This document shows positions 51,974-60,411 of a stretch of DNA of 64,000 bases, piece by piece. The notes under the pieces are model-generated. The model searched no databases. It worked only from the letters and a program-made list of their open reading frames with translations, and had not been told where the DNA came from. Made by a program: the position numbers and the translations under genes. Each line of letters opens with the position of its first letter. Position 1 is the first letter of the stretch. Source of the stretch: Candidatus Gastranaerophilales bacterium HUM_1 (GTDB taxonomy: Bacteria; Cyanobacteriota; Vampirovibrionia; Gastranaerophilales; Gastranaerophilaceae); assembly GCA_002103105.1 (NCBI GenBank), contig DAAY01000002.1, positions 56,949-120,948 on the forward strand, given 5' to 3'.

Positions 51974-52417
51974 CTATTTCAACTGTTGAATAATTAAATC
52001 AGTAACGTCAACACCACCAACAAAAATTACTTGGTCAGACAAAATCGCATCTAATCTTTGTGAAACCATAACTGATTTTGCAGCAGCTTGAACTTGATTT
52101 AAAATTTGAGTTTCTTTATCACTTCTCATTTTATACAAAGCATCTTGTTTTGCTTTAAATTCATTAGCTGTTTGAGTTTCAAAATTTTGTTTCTTTAATG
52201 GAGTATCCAAAGTTTTGTATTGTTTTTCTTTTTCAAGCATATATTGTTGAAGTTCAAGACCTTTTGCATCAATATCTTTTACAGCTTGTTGAGCAGCAGG
52301 ATAATTGTCTAAAACCTTTTGATAATCTAAATAACCAACTTCAGCGTTAGCACTTGTACCAATTGAAAAAGTTAATCCTAAAGCAGCTAATAGAGCCATC
52401 AATTTTATTTTTTTCAT
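51974..52417 (-). CDS. Skp/OmpH-family periplasmic chaperone
   Basis: 147 residues. Signal peptide MKKIKLMALLAALGLTFSIG onward (cleavage near ANA, residue 25). VGYLDYQKVLDNYPAAQQAVKDID followed by a long helical coiled coil and a hydrophobic end is the OmpH/Skp pattern. It holds unfolded outer-membrane proteins for BamA, the gene directly upstream (25 bp). AGGAGG precedes the ATG. Confidence 0.88.
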   Translation of the reverse strand: MKKIKLMALLAALGLTFSIGTSANAEVGYLDYQKVLDNYPAAQQAVKDIDAKGLELQQYMLEKEKQYKTLDTPLKKQNFETQTANEFKAKQDALYKMRSDKETQILNQVQAAAKSVMVSQRLDAILSDQVIFVGGVDVTDLIIQQLK

Positions 52418-52442
52418 AGTTCCTCCTATTTATTTTTTATAA

Positions 52443-54452
52443 TTAATATAATAAATCACCTACACCAAATGTAAAGTATCCATTTTTAGAACCATTACTA
52501 CCAGGGTTAGTAAGTGGAATACCATAATCAATTGATAATGGTCCCATTCCAGGGATAAATACCTTCAAACCAACACCAGCAGATACTGCATACATCGGTC
52601 TATCATAAAGCTGGTTGGTAATTGTACCATCAAATACTTTACCAGCATCAGCCCAAACTGTGAATCTCAAATTATTTAAGAAGGCAATTCTTGTTCTATC
52701 CAAGAAAGGAATTGGAGTTGCAAATTCAGCAGAACCCATTATGAAGGCATTACCTGTACCAACACCACTCATCTTAAAACCTCTAACGGTATAAGGTCCA
52801 CCTAAACGATAAGCCATAACCTCTGGAATATCACCGTGAATTGCACCGCCACCTTTAACTGTGAAAGATAAAGATGATTTCTTTGCAACAGGAATATACT
52901 GTTTAATCATACCAGTAAGTTTACCGTTAGTTTTGTCAAATCCATTCAATCCGATATTTTCATCAAATCTCAAACTTGCCATTGTACCATGTCTAGTTAC
53001 AGTAGCAGAATCTCTTGTATCATACAATAATGCTGGGCTCAAGGATAAGAACAAACCGCCTTCTAACTGTTTTGCACGTTCAGAAATTGGAATATTATAT
53101 CTTCTATACAATGCAGAAATACCGTTGAAATCACCTTCTTTAACATCAATATTTTCTGCACCTAAACTGAATGTCGCAGTTGCATGTCTATTGAATTTAA
53201 GCTTGTGAGCCAAAGTAACTTCTCCGCCATATCTTCTTTCAACCGCCAACGGAACTTGATATGAACCAAAATCTCTAAAGAAAATTCTAGTATTTAAAGA
53301 AGTATCAGCATTATAGAAATATGGTTTGAAATAACTCAATTCAGCTTGAATATTCATGTGGTCTTTAACAGATGAATCGTTAAGAATAACACCAGTACCA
53401 ACCAAACCAGTTAATGAAAGTCTTTCACATCTGCCACGGAAATTGTTTTCTGTAATACCCATAGAACCAAACAAACCAGTAACAGTATCTAAACCACCAC
53501 CAACAGAAATACTTGCTGTTCTTTGTTCTTGAATTTTGATTGTGATATCATACGCATCTGGAATTTCTTCACTCGGTTCAATTTCTCTTGTTACATCTTT
53601 GAACGCTTGAGTTGCATATAATCTTACCAAATCCTCTTTGATAAGGTTTTCATTATAAATCATTCCTGGTTCTGTCAAAATATTTCTAGCAACAATATAA
53701 TCTTTTGTTTTTTCGTTGCCTTCAATCATAATTTTGTCAATGATACCTTCTTTGATACTAATATTGATAGTGCCATCAGGGTCATCAGTTACAGAATCAA
53801 TTCTTGCAAGAATATAGCCTTTTTCTTGGTACAATTCTTGAATTTTGGAGATTGCAATGTTTAGTTGAGTAATATTTTGAGGTTTTCCTTTCATGCCAAC
53901 CAATGTAGCCAAAATATCTTCAGTAGAAATTACTGAATTACCCTCAATAGTAAAATCTTTTACAGGAATATTTTCTTCTACAACAATTTTTACAGAAACT
54001 GTTCCATCAGGATTAGTTGTCGGAATAGCCTTCATCTTTTCGGTAAAATATCCCGTTTCATAAATTGTTTTCAAATCTGCTTGCATCTTTTCACGAGTAT
54101 ATTCTTCACCCGCCTTCATCTGCATTTTATCTGTAATTTCAGATTGCGGAACAGAATTCAACCCATAAAATTCAATATTTTTAATGGTTTTGTTTTCTTT
54201 ACTCACAGAAGATGTTGTTGCTTGAGTAGATAAATTTGTTGGATATTGTTTTGTTGAAATATCTGGAGTTTGGTTATTTGAAGGGGTTGTATATTTTTCA
54301 AATACAGTATTTGCATAATCATTGTTATACTGTATAGAATCATCAGAAATTCCCATTCCGCCCCATACATCATCAACAGCAAAACTTGAATTTTGGGATA
54401 ATAATACCAAAATAGCTGCAAATACTAACTTTTTTGTAACATTAAAGTTCAA
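52443..54452 (-). CDS. bamA: Outer-membrane assembly protein BamA (Omp85), three POTRA domains
   Basis: 669 residues. Signal peptide to about Ala25 (SQNSSFAVD), a polar linker, then three POTRA domains (about 86-165, 166-240, 241-320), fewer than the five of proteobacteria and like the cyanobacterial Omp85 layout. The barrel carries the conserved VRGFKMSG motif. The start is TTG 54452 with AAGG nine bases upstream; no in-frame ATG exists in the first 100 residues that would retain the signal peptide. Operon with skp. Confidence 0.92.
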   Translation of the reverse strand: MNFNVTKKLVFAAILVLLSQNSSFAVDDVWGGMGISDDSIQYNNDYANTVFEKYTTPSNNQTPDISTKQYPTNLSTQATTSSVSKENKTIKNIEFYGLNSVPQSEITDKMQMKAGEEYTREKMQADLKTIYETGYFTEKMKAIPTTNPDGTVSVKIVVEENIPVKDFTIEGNSVISTEDILATLVGMKGKPQNITQLNIAISKIQELYQEKGYILARIDSVTDDPDGTINISIKEGIIDKIMIEGNEKTKDYIVARNILTEPGMIYNENLIKEDLVRLYATQAFKDVTREIEPSEEIPDAYDITIKIQEQRTASISVGGGLDTVTGLFGSMGITENNFRGRCERLSLTGLVGTGVILNDSSVKDHMNIQAELSYFKPYFYNADTSLNTRIFFRDFGSYQVPLAVERRYGGEVTLAHKLKFNRHATATFSLGAENIDVKEGDFNGISALYRRYNIPISERAKQLEGGLFLSLSPALLYDTRDSATVTRHGTMASLRFDENIGLNGFDKTNGKLTGMIKQYIPVAKKSSLSFTVKGGGAIHGDIPEVMAYRLGGPYTVRGFKMSGVGTGNAFIMGSAEFATPIPFLDRTRIAFLNNLRFTVWADAGKVFDGTITNQLYDRPMYAVSAGVGLKVFIPGMGPLSIDYGIPLTNPGSNGSKNGYFTFGVGDLLY

Positions 54453-54532
54453 AATATATTCCTTAACAAACTCTCACTACTCTCCACTAAAAGTCTAGCA
54501 TAAATCTATAAAAAAGTACAAAAAATTTACAT

Positions 54533-55345
54533 CTATTTACCTATTGCAAGTTTGTATATTTTATTTTTATTAAAACCATATAATTCAGATAAAATTACCG
54601 AAATATCTTTTGCACTAAAACCTTTATCCTGCAATAATTTTATCTTATTTTCAATTTCATTATCCTCCGAGTTTTTTTCACTACGGAAAATCATCACCAC
54701 AAATTCACCTTTTGAAATGTTTTCTTCAAAATATTTTATTACATTTTCAATTTTATCAATAACGACTTCTTCAAAAACTTTTGTAAGCTCTCTCCCAACA
54801 GCAACTTTTGCATCTGGTCGAATGTTTTGAATTATTTTAAGTGTATTTATAATTCTATTAGGCGATTCGTAAAACACAAAATCTTCATTGATATAATCTT
54901 TTGCAATATTCTCAATTTGAATTTGCGTTTTCGGCAAAAAACCTACAAATGAAAATTTTTCATCTACCCTTGAAACTCTTGAAAGAAAAGTGACAACAGC
55001 ATTTGCTCCAGGAAGAGATGTTATAGAAAAACCTTTTTCAGTCAATTCTTTAACTATGACAGAACCTGGATCACAAATCAGTGGAGTTCCAGCATCTGAA
55101 ACCAATGCCATCTTTCCACCGCCTTCCAAAAATTCAACAATCTGAGAAATACGTTCTTTTTCATTATACTTGTGATAAGAAACACATTTTGTCTTGATAT
55201 TAAAATGATTAAGGAGTTTCTGAGTTACTCTGCTATCTTCACAAGCAATCAAATCTACGGACTTCAATACTTCGATTGCTCGCAATGTAATATCTTCCAA
55301 ATTGCCGATTGGTGTCGGAACTATATAAAAATCAAATTCTTTCAT
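54533..55345 (-). CDS. rsmI: 16S rRNA (cytidine-1402-2'-O)-methyltransferase RsmI
   Basis: 270 residues of the tetrapyrrole-methylase fold. IVPTPIGNLEDITLRAIEVL, the SAM-site ACEDSR, VSDAGTPLICDPG, and FYESPNRI are the RsmI signatures. A C-terminal helical region (about 225-270) completes it. TATAAT six bases before ATG with TTGTTC 17 bases further up; no Shine-Dalgarno (leaderless class). Confidence 0.95.
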   Translation of the reverse strand: MKEFDFYIVPTPIGNLEDITLRAIEVLKSVDLIACEDSRVTQKLLNHFNIKTKCVSYHKYNEKERISQIVEFLEGGGKMALVSDAGTPLICDPGSVIVKELTEKGFSITSLPGANAVVTFLSRVSRVDEKFSFVGFLPKTQIQIENIAKDYINEDFVFYESPNRIINTLKIIQNIRPDAKVAVGRELTKVFEEVVIDKIENVIKYFEENISKGEFVVMIFRSEKNSEDNEIENKIKLLQDKGFSAKDISVILSELYGFNKNKIYKLAIGK

Positions 55346-55351
55346 AAGTTA

Positions 55352-55380
55352 ATTATAAGATAAAAGGAATTAAGGAACAA
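55352..55380 (-). promoter_or_regulatory. Leaderless promoter of rsmI
   Basis: TTGTTC (55375-55380), 17 bases, TATAAT (55352-55357), TAACTT, ATG 55345, on the minus strand. Confidence 0.65.
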
Positions 55381-55438
55381 GGGAATAGGTTCAAATATCA
55401 TACTGGGCAGAACGAGAAGTATCACAAATTGAACAAAT

Positions 55439-55520
55439 TGCAAAAAGATACAATTTCGAAAGAGGGTTCTTCTTGTTTCTAATCAAACCCTCTCCCTTAA
55501 TCCCTCTCCCTAGGAGAGGG
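55439..55520 (+). mobile_element. MITE-like element, 5' truncated
   Basis: Core GCAAAAAGATACAATTTCGA, AGAGGGTTCTTCTTGTTTC and the CCCTCTCCC..GGAGAGGGG hairpin; the left hairpin is absent. Confidence 0.55.
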
Positions 55521-55639
55521 GACAAAAAAACAGATACTTCGCTTTACTCAGTATGACGTGTACGATAGCAATCAAACAAACAACTCATTCTGAGAACTGA
55601 ACTTTTATTGAACTCGTTCCCTTATTACTATTCCTTTAT

Positions 55640-55663
55640 GTAGGTCGGCTTTACTAAGCCGAC
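55640..55663 (+). repeat. REP hairpin, GCTT type
   Basis: GTAG plus arms GTCGGCTT and AAGCCGAC around TACT: a second subfamily with compensatory changes in both arms. Confidence 0.8.
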
Positions 55664-55666
55664 ATT

Positions 55667-55700
55667 TTAAAACAGGTCGAAAAATTAATTCCGACCTGTT
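55667..55700 (-). terminator. Terminator of the 153-residue gene
   Basis: AACAGGTCG / CGACCTGTT stem followed on the minus strand by TTAAAA. Confidence 0.75.
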
Positions 55701-55724
55701 ATATTTAAAACTATTTTATATGTT

Positions 55725-56186
55725 CTAATGAACTTTTATATCTTCTGGATCTTGCTTTTTACAATAAATATAAGCAACTAAAGCACCCGCAGAACCCAGA
55801 CCTGGAACAACAGCAGGTAAAGTTGCAAGAGTTTGGTCACGTTTAATCTGTTTGATTAACTTTTTATCTTCCTTTAAATCCAAATCAAATTTTTTAGCAA
55901 TTGTTTTATCTGAACGCAAAGCATAATACAAAGTGCTAAATCCTTCACCAAAAATTGACCAACCAGCAGCCTTAGCCCTTGCCTTTTGAATAATTGCTTG
56001 TTTATCAGCTTTTGTTAATTCTCTTTTACCTTCTTTATGTTGAATTTCAAAAGAATCTTCTGGCATTTCAGCTTTCATTGCAAGAATTTCTTGATTATCT
56101 GCTAATGCTTCAGTCTTTTCTGCTTTTCCTCTAAAATTTACATAATTTACTGGACTATAATTTGAAACACCAGAGACTGCAACCAT
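55725..56186 (-). CDS. Hypothetical protein with N-terminal NF-x-G motif
   Basis: 153 residues. The start MVAVSGVSNYSPVNYVNFRG is of the same type as the 65-residue protein at 14650 (Y-x-P then NF-x-G). A charged helical middle (DKQAIIQKARAKAAGW) is followed by one hydrophobic segment near the end (TLPAVVPGLGSAGALVAYIYC, about 122-142), so it may be tail-anchored. AAAGG precedes the ATG. Family not recognised. Confidence 0.7.
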   Translation of the reverse strand: MVAVSGVSNYSPVNYVNFRGKAEKTEALADNQEILAMKAEMPEDSFEIQHKEGKRELTKADKQAIIQKARAKAAGWSIFGEGFSTLYYALRSDKTIAKKFDLDLKEDKKLIKQIKRDQTLATLPAVVPGLGSAGALVAYIYCKKQDPEDIKVH

Positions 56187-56442
56187 ATTAAAACCTTTCT
56201 ATTCTTAGACTACACACTATAATAAAAACAATTATTTTGAATTTTTTGCATGAGAATAGATAAATTGCACCCCACCATATCATATCATATAGGGCATTAT
56301 AACTGGATTTGAGGCAATTCGAAATTTAGATTTACATTCTGTTACAATTAAGCTTTTAATGTCGGCTTAGTAAAGCCGACCTACATAATTGACCTACATA
56401 ACTTTAAAAAAGGTGAGGGAAAATATTACGTAATAAACCCAC
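56187..56442. repeat. AT-rich spacer with REP
   Basis: About 255 bp: an ATCATATCATAT stretch, a REP of the GCTT type (56361-56384) followed by a second GACCTACATAA half-motif. No gene. Confidence 0.6.
56361..56384 (-). repeat. REP hairpin, GCTT type
   Basis: Arms GTCGGCTT and AAGCCGAC with the CTAC tail at the right; inverse orientation to 55640. Confidence 0.8.
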
Positions 56443-56925
56443 TTATTTACTCATAGACTCTAACAACACAACAGCATTAGATTCAATTGCTAATTTTTGA
56501 CCAACAGCATCCAACTTTTCTTTTGTTTTCGCTTTAATTGAAAAATCATCTGGATTAGTATTTAAAATTTTACATAAAACTTCTTTCATCTTTGGAATAT
56601 AAGGCATCATCTTTGGAGCTTGAGCAATGATATTACTATCGATATTTACAATCTTATAACCTTTTGATTGAATAAGCTCATAAACATGTTTAAGTAGAAT
56701 TGTACTATCAATATCCTTATATTTTGGATCTGTATCTGGGAAAAGTGTTCCAATATCATCTAAAGCCAAAGCCCCTAGTAAAGCATCAATTATCGCATGA
56801 ATTAACACATCAGCATCAGAATGACCTAAAAGACCTTTTTCGTGGGTAATTTTCACCCCACCAAGTATCAAATCTCTTCCTTCAACAAGTTTGTGAATAT
56901 CATATCCAATACCGATTCTATACAT
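56443..56925 (-). CDS. ispF: 2-C-methyl-D-erythritol 2,4-cyclodiphosphate synthase
   Basis: MEP-pathway enzyme. 160 residues with the metal ligands Asp9/His11 (GYDIHKL) and the LLGHSDADVLIHAIIDALLGA signature, plus DIGTLFPDTDP. AAAGGAGAG lies upstream of the ATG. It shows isoprenoids are made by the MEP route; no other isp gene is in the window. Confidence 0.96.
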   Translation of the reverse strand: MYRIGIGYDIHKLVEGRDLILGGVKITHEKGLLGHSDADVLIHAIIDALLGALALDDIGTLFPDTDPKYKDIDSTILLKHVYELIQSKGYKIVNIDSNIIAQAPKMMPYIPKMKEVLCKILNTNPDDFSIKAKTKEKLDAVGQKLAIESNAVVLLESMSK

Positions 56926-57004
56926 TTTAAAACTCTCCTTTTAATAGCAAAATTATAGCATAGATTGAGTAAATATGTTATAATTAGAAAAGGAAAGGAT
57001 TGCG

Positions 57005-57349
57005 ATGAATTATCAAGCACCACCAAGTTCTGTTGTTGTATCAAGACCATCTGCTCCAGAAACATCTACTGGATGTGCCGTTTGTAGTGGAGATTTTGAA
57101 TACGATTATGATTTACCATTCTATTATTCTCCTTTTGGAGTTTTCACAATGTTTGGTTATTTACTTCTTGTTCTTGTCGGAATTTTCATCGTTGCACAAG
57201 TCGTTTTATTAGGTCTTATTGGAATTATTGCATATGTTAGACAAAATATTATTAAGTGTCCAAAATGTAAAAAAGTATTTAAAAAAGAAAATAAAAATCT
57301 TACACACTGTCCTTTCTGTGGAACAGAGCTAAAACATTCAAAAGAATAA
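57005..57349 (+). CDS. Membrane protein with C-terminal zinc ribbon
   Basis: 114 residues. A polar N-terminus with an isolated CAVC (24-27), one long hydrophobic segment (about 45-80), then a zinc ribbon CPKC..CPFC (about 85-107). AAAGGA before ATG and an extended TGT-TATAAT -10 near 56970. First of four plus-strand genes that combine membrane helices or heavy-metal-domain folds with zinc ribbons. Function unknown. Confidence 0.7.
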   Translation: MNYQAPPSSVVVSRPSAPETSTGCAVCSGDFEYDYDLPFYYSPFGVFTMFGYLLLVLVGIFIVAQVVLLGLIGIIAYVRQNIIKCPKCKKVFKKENKNLTHCPFCGTELKHSKE

Positions 57350-57444
57350 TCAAAAAAAAGATAATTTACTTATAGGATGTATAAAACTAGACCAAAGAAT
57401 AGAATCGAGTAAGGTTACATTTTTACAAAAGGACGAGAAATCAC

Positions 57445-57771
57445 ATGACAACTTATAACAGCAACACAGTGACAACTACAAGACAAGTTTCGGGTGATAC
57501 CAGCACTTCAACTACCATCAATGTAGATAGTACTACAACTTATTCTAGGCAAATGGGTATGGTTGAATTTATGTATCTTGGGGTTGGATTACTCATTGTA
57601 ATTTTTGCCATCCTTGGATTTATCAAATCTATTCGTTCAAGAAAATATTACAAATGTCCAGTTTGTGGAGAATCTTTTCGTTCTGAAAACATGAACTCAG
57701 AAACTTGCAAAGTATGTGGTGCTAATCTTGAAAGAACAGACGATGGAAATATTACAGACAAAACTAAGTAA
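57445..57771 (+). CDS. Membrane protein with C-terminal zinc ribbon, second copy
   Basis: 108 residues. A Thr/Ser-rich N-terminus (MTTYNSNTVTTTRQVSGDTS), one membrane helix (about 45-65), then the ribbon CPVC..CKVC. Same design as the preceding gene, 95 bp upstream, with divergent sequence. AAGGA precedes the ATG. Confidence 0.7.
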   Translation: MTTYNSNTVTTTRQVSGDTSTSTTINVDSTTTYSRQMGMVEFMYLGVGLLIVIFAILGFIKSIRSRKYYKCPVCGESFRSENMNSETCKVCGANLERTDDGNITDKTK

Positions 57772-58351
57772 AAATATTTTATACAAATTTTTATTTCTGA
57801 AACATTTTTATAAATTTATCTTTTTACATAAACCACTATGTGAAAGATATAAAGATAATACGCTTAAAATTTTTGGATTGTATATTTGCAGAAGCTGTTT
57901 GTTACTATATACAGGATTTTTTCTCTCATTAATTTTTTGTATTCTATCAGTAAAATCTGTTCACCTAAATAAATATTTCTACTTGTGGTTTTCTGGATTG
58001 TTATTAACAACTGCAATGTCATACCCGCCAGTTTATTACAAATTTTCTAGACTTACGAAAGATTTTATAAGATTGTATGACGGAATATTCTTAGCTTCGG
58101 CTTTTGTATTATGTTTTAAAATTCATTGGGAATTAGGTTTCCTCAGCATTTTTGCTTTTATTTTCGTGAAAAATCTATACAACTTAAAAAGAAAAGGAGA
58201 TGCCTGCACAGGATGCCCTCGGTTATCAGAAGGAACAACTTGCGAAGGCTATATTTTGCAAAAAGAAGCATTATTAAAAATTGACGAAGAATACTCAGAT
58301 ATAATGACAAAACAGCTATTAAAAAAAGGAAGGACTAAATTTTATGATTAA
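57743..58351 (+). CDS. DUF2085-like membrane protein
   Basis: 202 residues from ATG 57743, overlapping the previous gene by 29 bp. HKPLCERY..FGLYICRSCLLLYTGFF resembles the DUF2085 pattern (a Cys/Arg motif before the first helix). About four hydrophobic segments follow, and a C-terminal Cys cluster CTGCPRLSEGTTCEGY. The assignment is tentative. A GTG at 57716 would extend the frame but lacks a ribosome site. It overlaps the next gene by 8 bp, so an operon is clear. Confidence 0.6.
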   Translation: MEILQTKLSKNILYKFLFLKHFYKFIFLHKPLCERYKDNTLKIFGLYICRSCLLLYTGFFLSLIFCILSVKSVHLNKYFYLWFSGLLLTTAMSYPPVYYKFSRLTKDFIRLYDGIFLASAFVLCFKIHWELGFLSIFAFIFVKNLYNLKRKGDACTGCPRLSEGTTCEGYILQKEALLKIDEEYSDIMTKQLLKKGRTKFYD

Positions 58352-59033
58352 TCGTGAAGATTTACTTGCTGGAACAAGGCCAGAAGTAGGAAAAAGAGTT
58401 CTAGTAACAGAAAAAGAATCATTTGAAGGCTACCAAGTTATGGATTACAAAGGTGTTGTATGGGGCATTTCAATGAGGGCAAAAGATGCCGTACAAGATA
58501 CAATGATGAGTTGCAAAAATATTACAGGTGGAGAACTAACTTCCTATACCGAATTGTCAGATGAAGTTCGTCAAAGAGCTTGGGACAGAATGGTTTCTTC
58601 AGCAAAAAGAATCGGAGCTAACGCAGTAATTAATTTTAGATTTGAAATTACCCCAGTTTCATACGGTGGAGCATACGGAACAGCCGAAGTTATCGCTTAT
58701 GGAAACGCTGTTGTCATTAAACCAATTGTAAATTATGTTCCCCTTGGAGGTTTAGGAAATATTCTTGCAGAATTTGTTGATAGTTATTCTGGAAATCAAT
58801 CTCCAGAATCAGCTCAAAAACCAACTAAACACTCTCCAGTAGCAGAACTTACAAAAATTGGAGATATAACATATGCAGTATGTCCAAACTGTAAACTTAA
58901 ATACAAAGTGACAAAAGATGAAAATGGAAAAATGAAAGTTCTTGGACTAACAGATGTTGATACAAAAGAGGAGGGTTTCCAAATTTATTGTTCAAAATGT
59001 GGAGAAAAATTCACTATTCCTGAGGTTGAATAA
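58344..59033 (+). CDS. YbjQ/UPF0145-domain protein with C-terminal zinc ribbon
   Basis: 229 residues. The N-terminal 110 residues (YQVMDYKGVVWGISMRAKD.., RMVSSAKRIGANAVINFRFEI.., AYGTAEVIAYGNAVVI) are the YbjQ (heavy-metal-binding-like, DUF74) fold. The C-terminus adds a zinc ribbon, CPNC..CSKC (about 190-222). AAGGA lies before the ATG. The 3' end overlaps the convergent HAD gene by 20 bp with no terminator between. Confidence 0.8.
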   Translation: MINREDLLAGTRPEVGKRVLVTEKESFEGYQVMDYKGVVWGISMRAKDAVQDTMMSCKNITGGELTSYTELSDEVRQRAWDRMVSSAKRIGANAVINFRFEITPVSYGGAYGTAEVIAYGNAVVIKPIVNYVPLGGLGNILAEFVDSYSGNQSPESAQKPTKHSPVAELTKIGDITYAVCPNCKLKYKVTKDENGKMKVLGLTDVDTKEEGFQIYCSKCGEKFTIPEVE

Positions 59034-59814
59034 CAAATTTATTAATAGCTTTCACAAATCCGTCATTTTCAACGGTATCAGTTACGAAATCGGCACATTC
59101 TTTTAATTCGGGTGTGCCGTTTCCCATAGCAACGCCGATTCCTCCGCATTGTACAAGATCAATATCATTATTTTGATCTCCTATGGTCAAAACATCTTCA
59201 GGTTTAATGCCCCACATATGGCACAAAAATTGTACCCCTTTTGACTTTTTAGCATCCTTACTTCCTATTTCACAAAAATAAGGAGTTGATTTAACAATAT
59301 ATAAATCGGGATACTTTTCTCTCAACAAATTCACCCAACCAGTAACTTTTTCTGGGTCTGTCAAATCAATTGCAAGAATTTTATTTACATTTTTTATTTC
59401 TAAATCATCAAAATTACAAACAGTGTAATCAATGAATTTTCCATCTGTATAACTTTTAACAATATCGTTATCATGTTCGACAAATAATTTGTCATCTAAA
59501 TACAAATTAATGTGAATGTTATTTTCTCTTGCCCATTCAATAATTTCTTTTGCATAGTCAGAATTTAGATTTTCTTGAAAAAGAGTTTCGCCATCATAAG
59601 TTTTAATAAGTCCACCTTGATATGAAATAATCGGGGTTTCAAGTCCAAGTTCTTTTGCAACAGGTAACGCTGCACAATGCATTCTTCCTGTAACTAGCAC
59701 CATTTTGACTTTTGCTTCCTTCAACCTTTTTACACAACTCTTCATCGCTGGAGAAAAATCCAATCCCCATTTAAGAATTGTTCCATCAATATCAGTTGCA
59801 ATCATCTTAATCAT
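59014..59814 (-). CDS. Cof-type HAD-IIB sugar/phospho phosphatase
   Basis: 266 residues. HAD motifs: ATDIDGTIL (nucleophile Asp), VTGRM (motif II Thr), Lys in KKSKGVQFLC, and IGDQNNDIDL (motif IV). The IIB cap sits between motifs II and III. Substrate not predictable; the family ranges from sugar phosphates to flavin precursors. AGAGG before ATG. The gene lies 12 bp behind the NUDIX gene, so a two-gene operon is likely. Confidence 0.92.
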   Translation of the reverse strand: MIKMIATDIDGTILKWGLDFSPAMKSCVKRLKEAKVKMVLVTGRMHCAALPVAKELGLETPIISYQGGLIKTYDGETLFQENLNSDYAKEIIEWARENNIHINLYLDDKLFVEHDNDIVKSYTDGKFIDYTVCNFDDLEIKNVNKILAIDLTDPEKVTGWVNLLREKYPDLYIVKSTPYFCEIGSKDAKKSKGVQFLCHMWGIKPEDVLTIGDQNNDIDLVQCGGIGVAMGNGTPELKECADFVTDTVENDGFVKAINKFVIQPQE

Positions 59815-59826
59815 ACAAAACCTCTT

Positions 59827-60360
59827 TTAATCTTTTAGCATATCAGCTCTTGCAATTGCGCAGATTGTTTTTGCATCATTAATTTCCCCACTCATTATCA
59901 TATTTTTAACTTCATCAAGTGGAAATTCAAAACATTTTATAATTTCACCCTCATCAGGATGTTCTCCAACGAATTCCAAATCTGTCGCAAGGTACAAATA
60001 CAATTTTTCAGTACAAATTCCAGGAGTTGTATTGATATAACCTAAAGATGTCCAATTATGAGCTTGATAACCTGTTTCCTCTTCTAATTCTCTTTTACAA
60101 GCATCATCTGGATTTTCACCAATTTCCAGTTTCCCAGCAGGAAGTTCATACACTGTTTCTTTCAATGGATAACGGTATTGTTTAACAAGAAGAATTGTTT
60201 TTTCATCTTTTTTCGCAAGAATTACCACCCCGCCAGAGTGCAAAATTACTTCACGAAAAGATTTATGACCGTCAGCAAGCTCTACGTCATCTCTTATAAC
60301 AGTGATAACTTTTCCATCAAAAACAACCTCGGAATTTAATGTTTTTTCTTCAAAATTCAT
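59827..60360 (-). CDS. NUDIX hydrolase, ADP-ribose pyrophosphatase type
   Basis: 177 residues. Nudix box G-x5-E-x7-REU-x-EE-x-GU is intact (GKLEIGENPDDACKRELEEETGY). The VEL-A-D-G-x-x-x-x-R-E and Y-R-Y-P segments are typical for NudF-like ADP-ribose pyrophosphatases. TGT-TATTAT six bases before the ATG with no Shine-Dalgarno (leaderless class). Confidence 0.9.
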   Translation of the reverse strand: MNFEEKTLNSEVVFDGKVITVIRDDVELADGHKSFREVILHSGGVVILAKKDEKTILLVKQYRYPLKETVYELPAGKLEIGENPDDACKRELEEETGYQAHNWTSLGYINTTPGICTEKLYLYLATDLEFVGEHPDEGEIIKCFEFPLDEVKNMIMSGEINDAKTICAIARADMLKD

Positions 60361-60366
60361 AGAAAA

Positions 60367-60375
60367 ATAATAACA
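60367..60375 (-). promoter_or_regulatory. Extended -10, leaderless spacing
   Basis: TGT-TATTAT, TTTTCT, ATG 60360 on the minus strand. Confidence 0.55.
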
Positions 60376-60411
60376 TAAACCCCCAGAGGAGAAAAGTATT
60401 TTTACAAAAAA

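Larger units (their letters stand above)
55346..55724. repeat. Repeat island, 380 bp without a gene
   Basis: Contains the rsmI promoter, AATTAAGGAACAAGGGAATAGG, a 5'-truncated MITE-like element (55439-55520), TACTTCGCTTTACTCAGTATG, a REP hairpin (55640-55663) and the terminator of the next gene (55667-55700). Confidence 0.7.
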
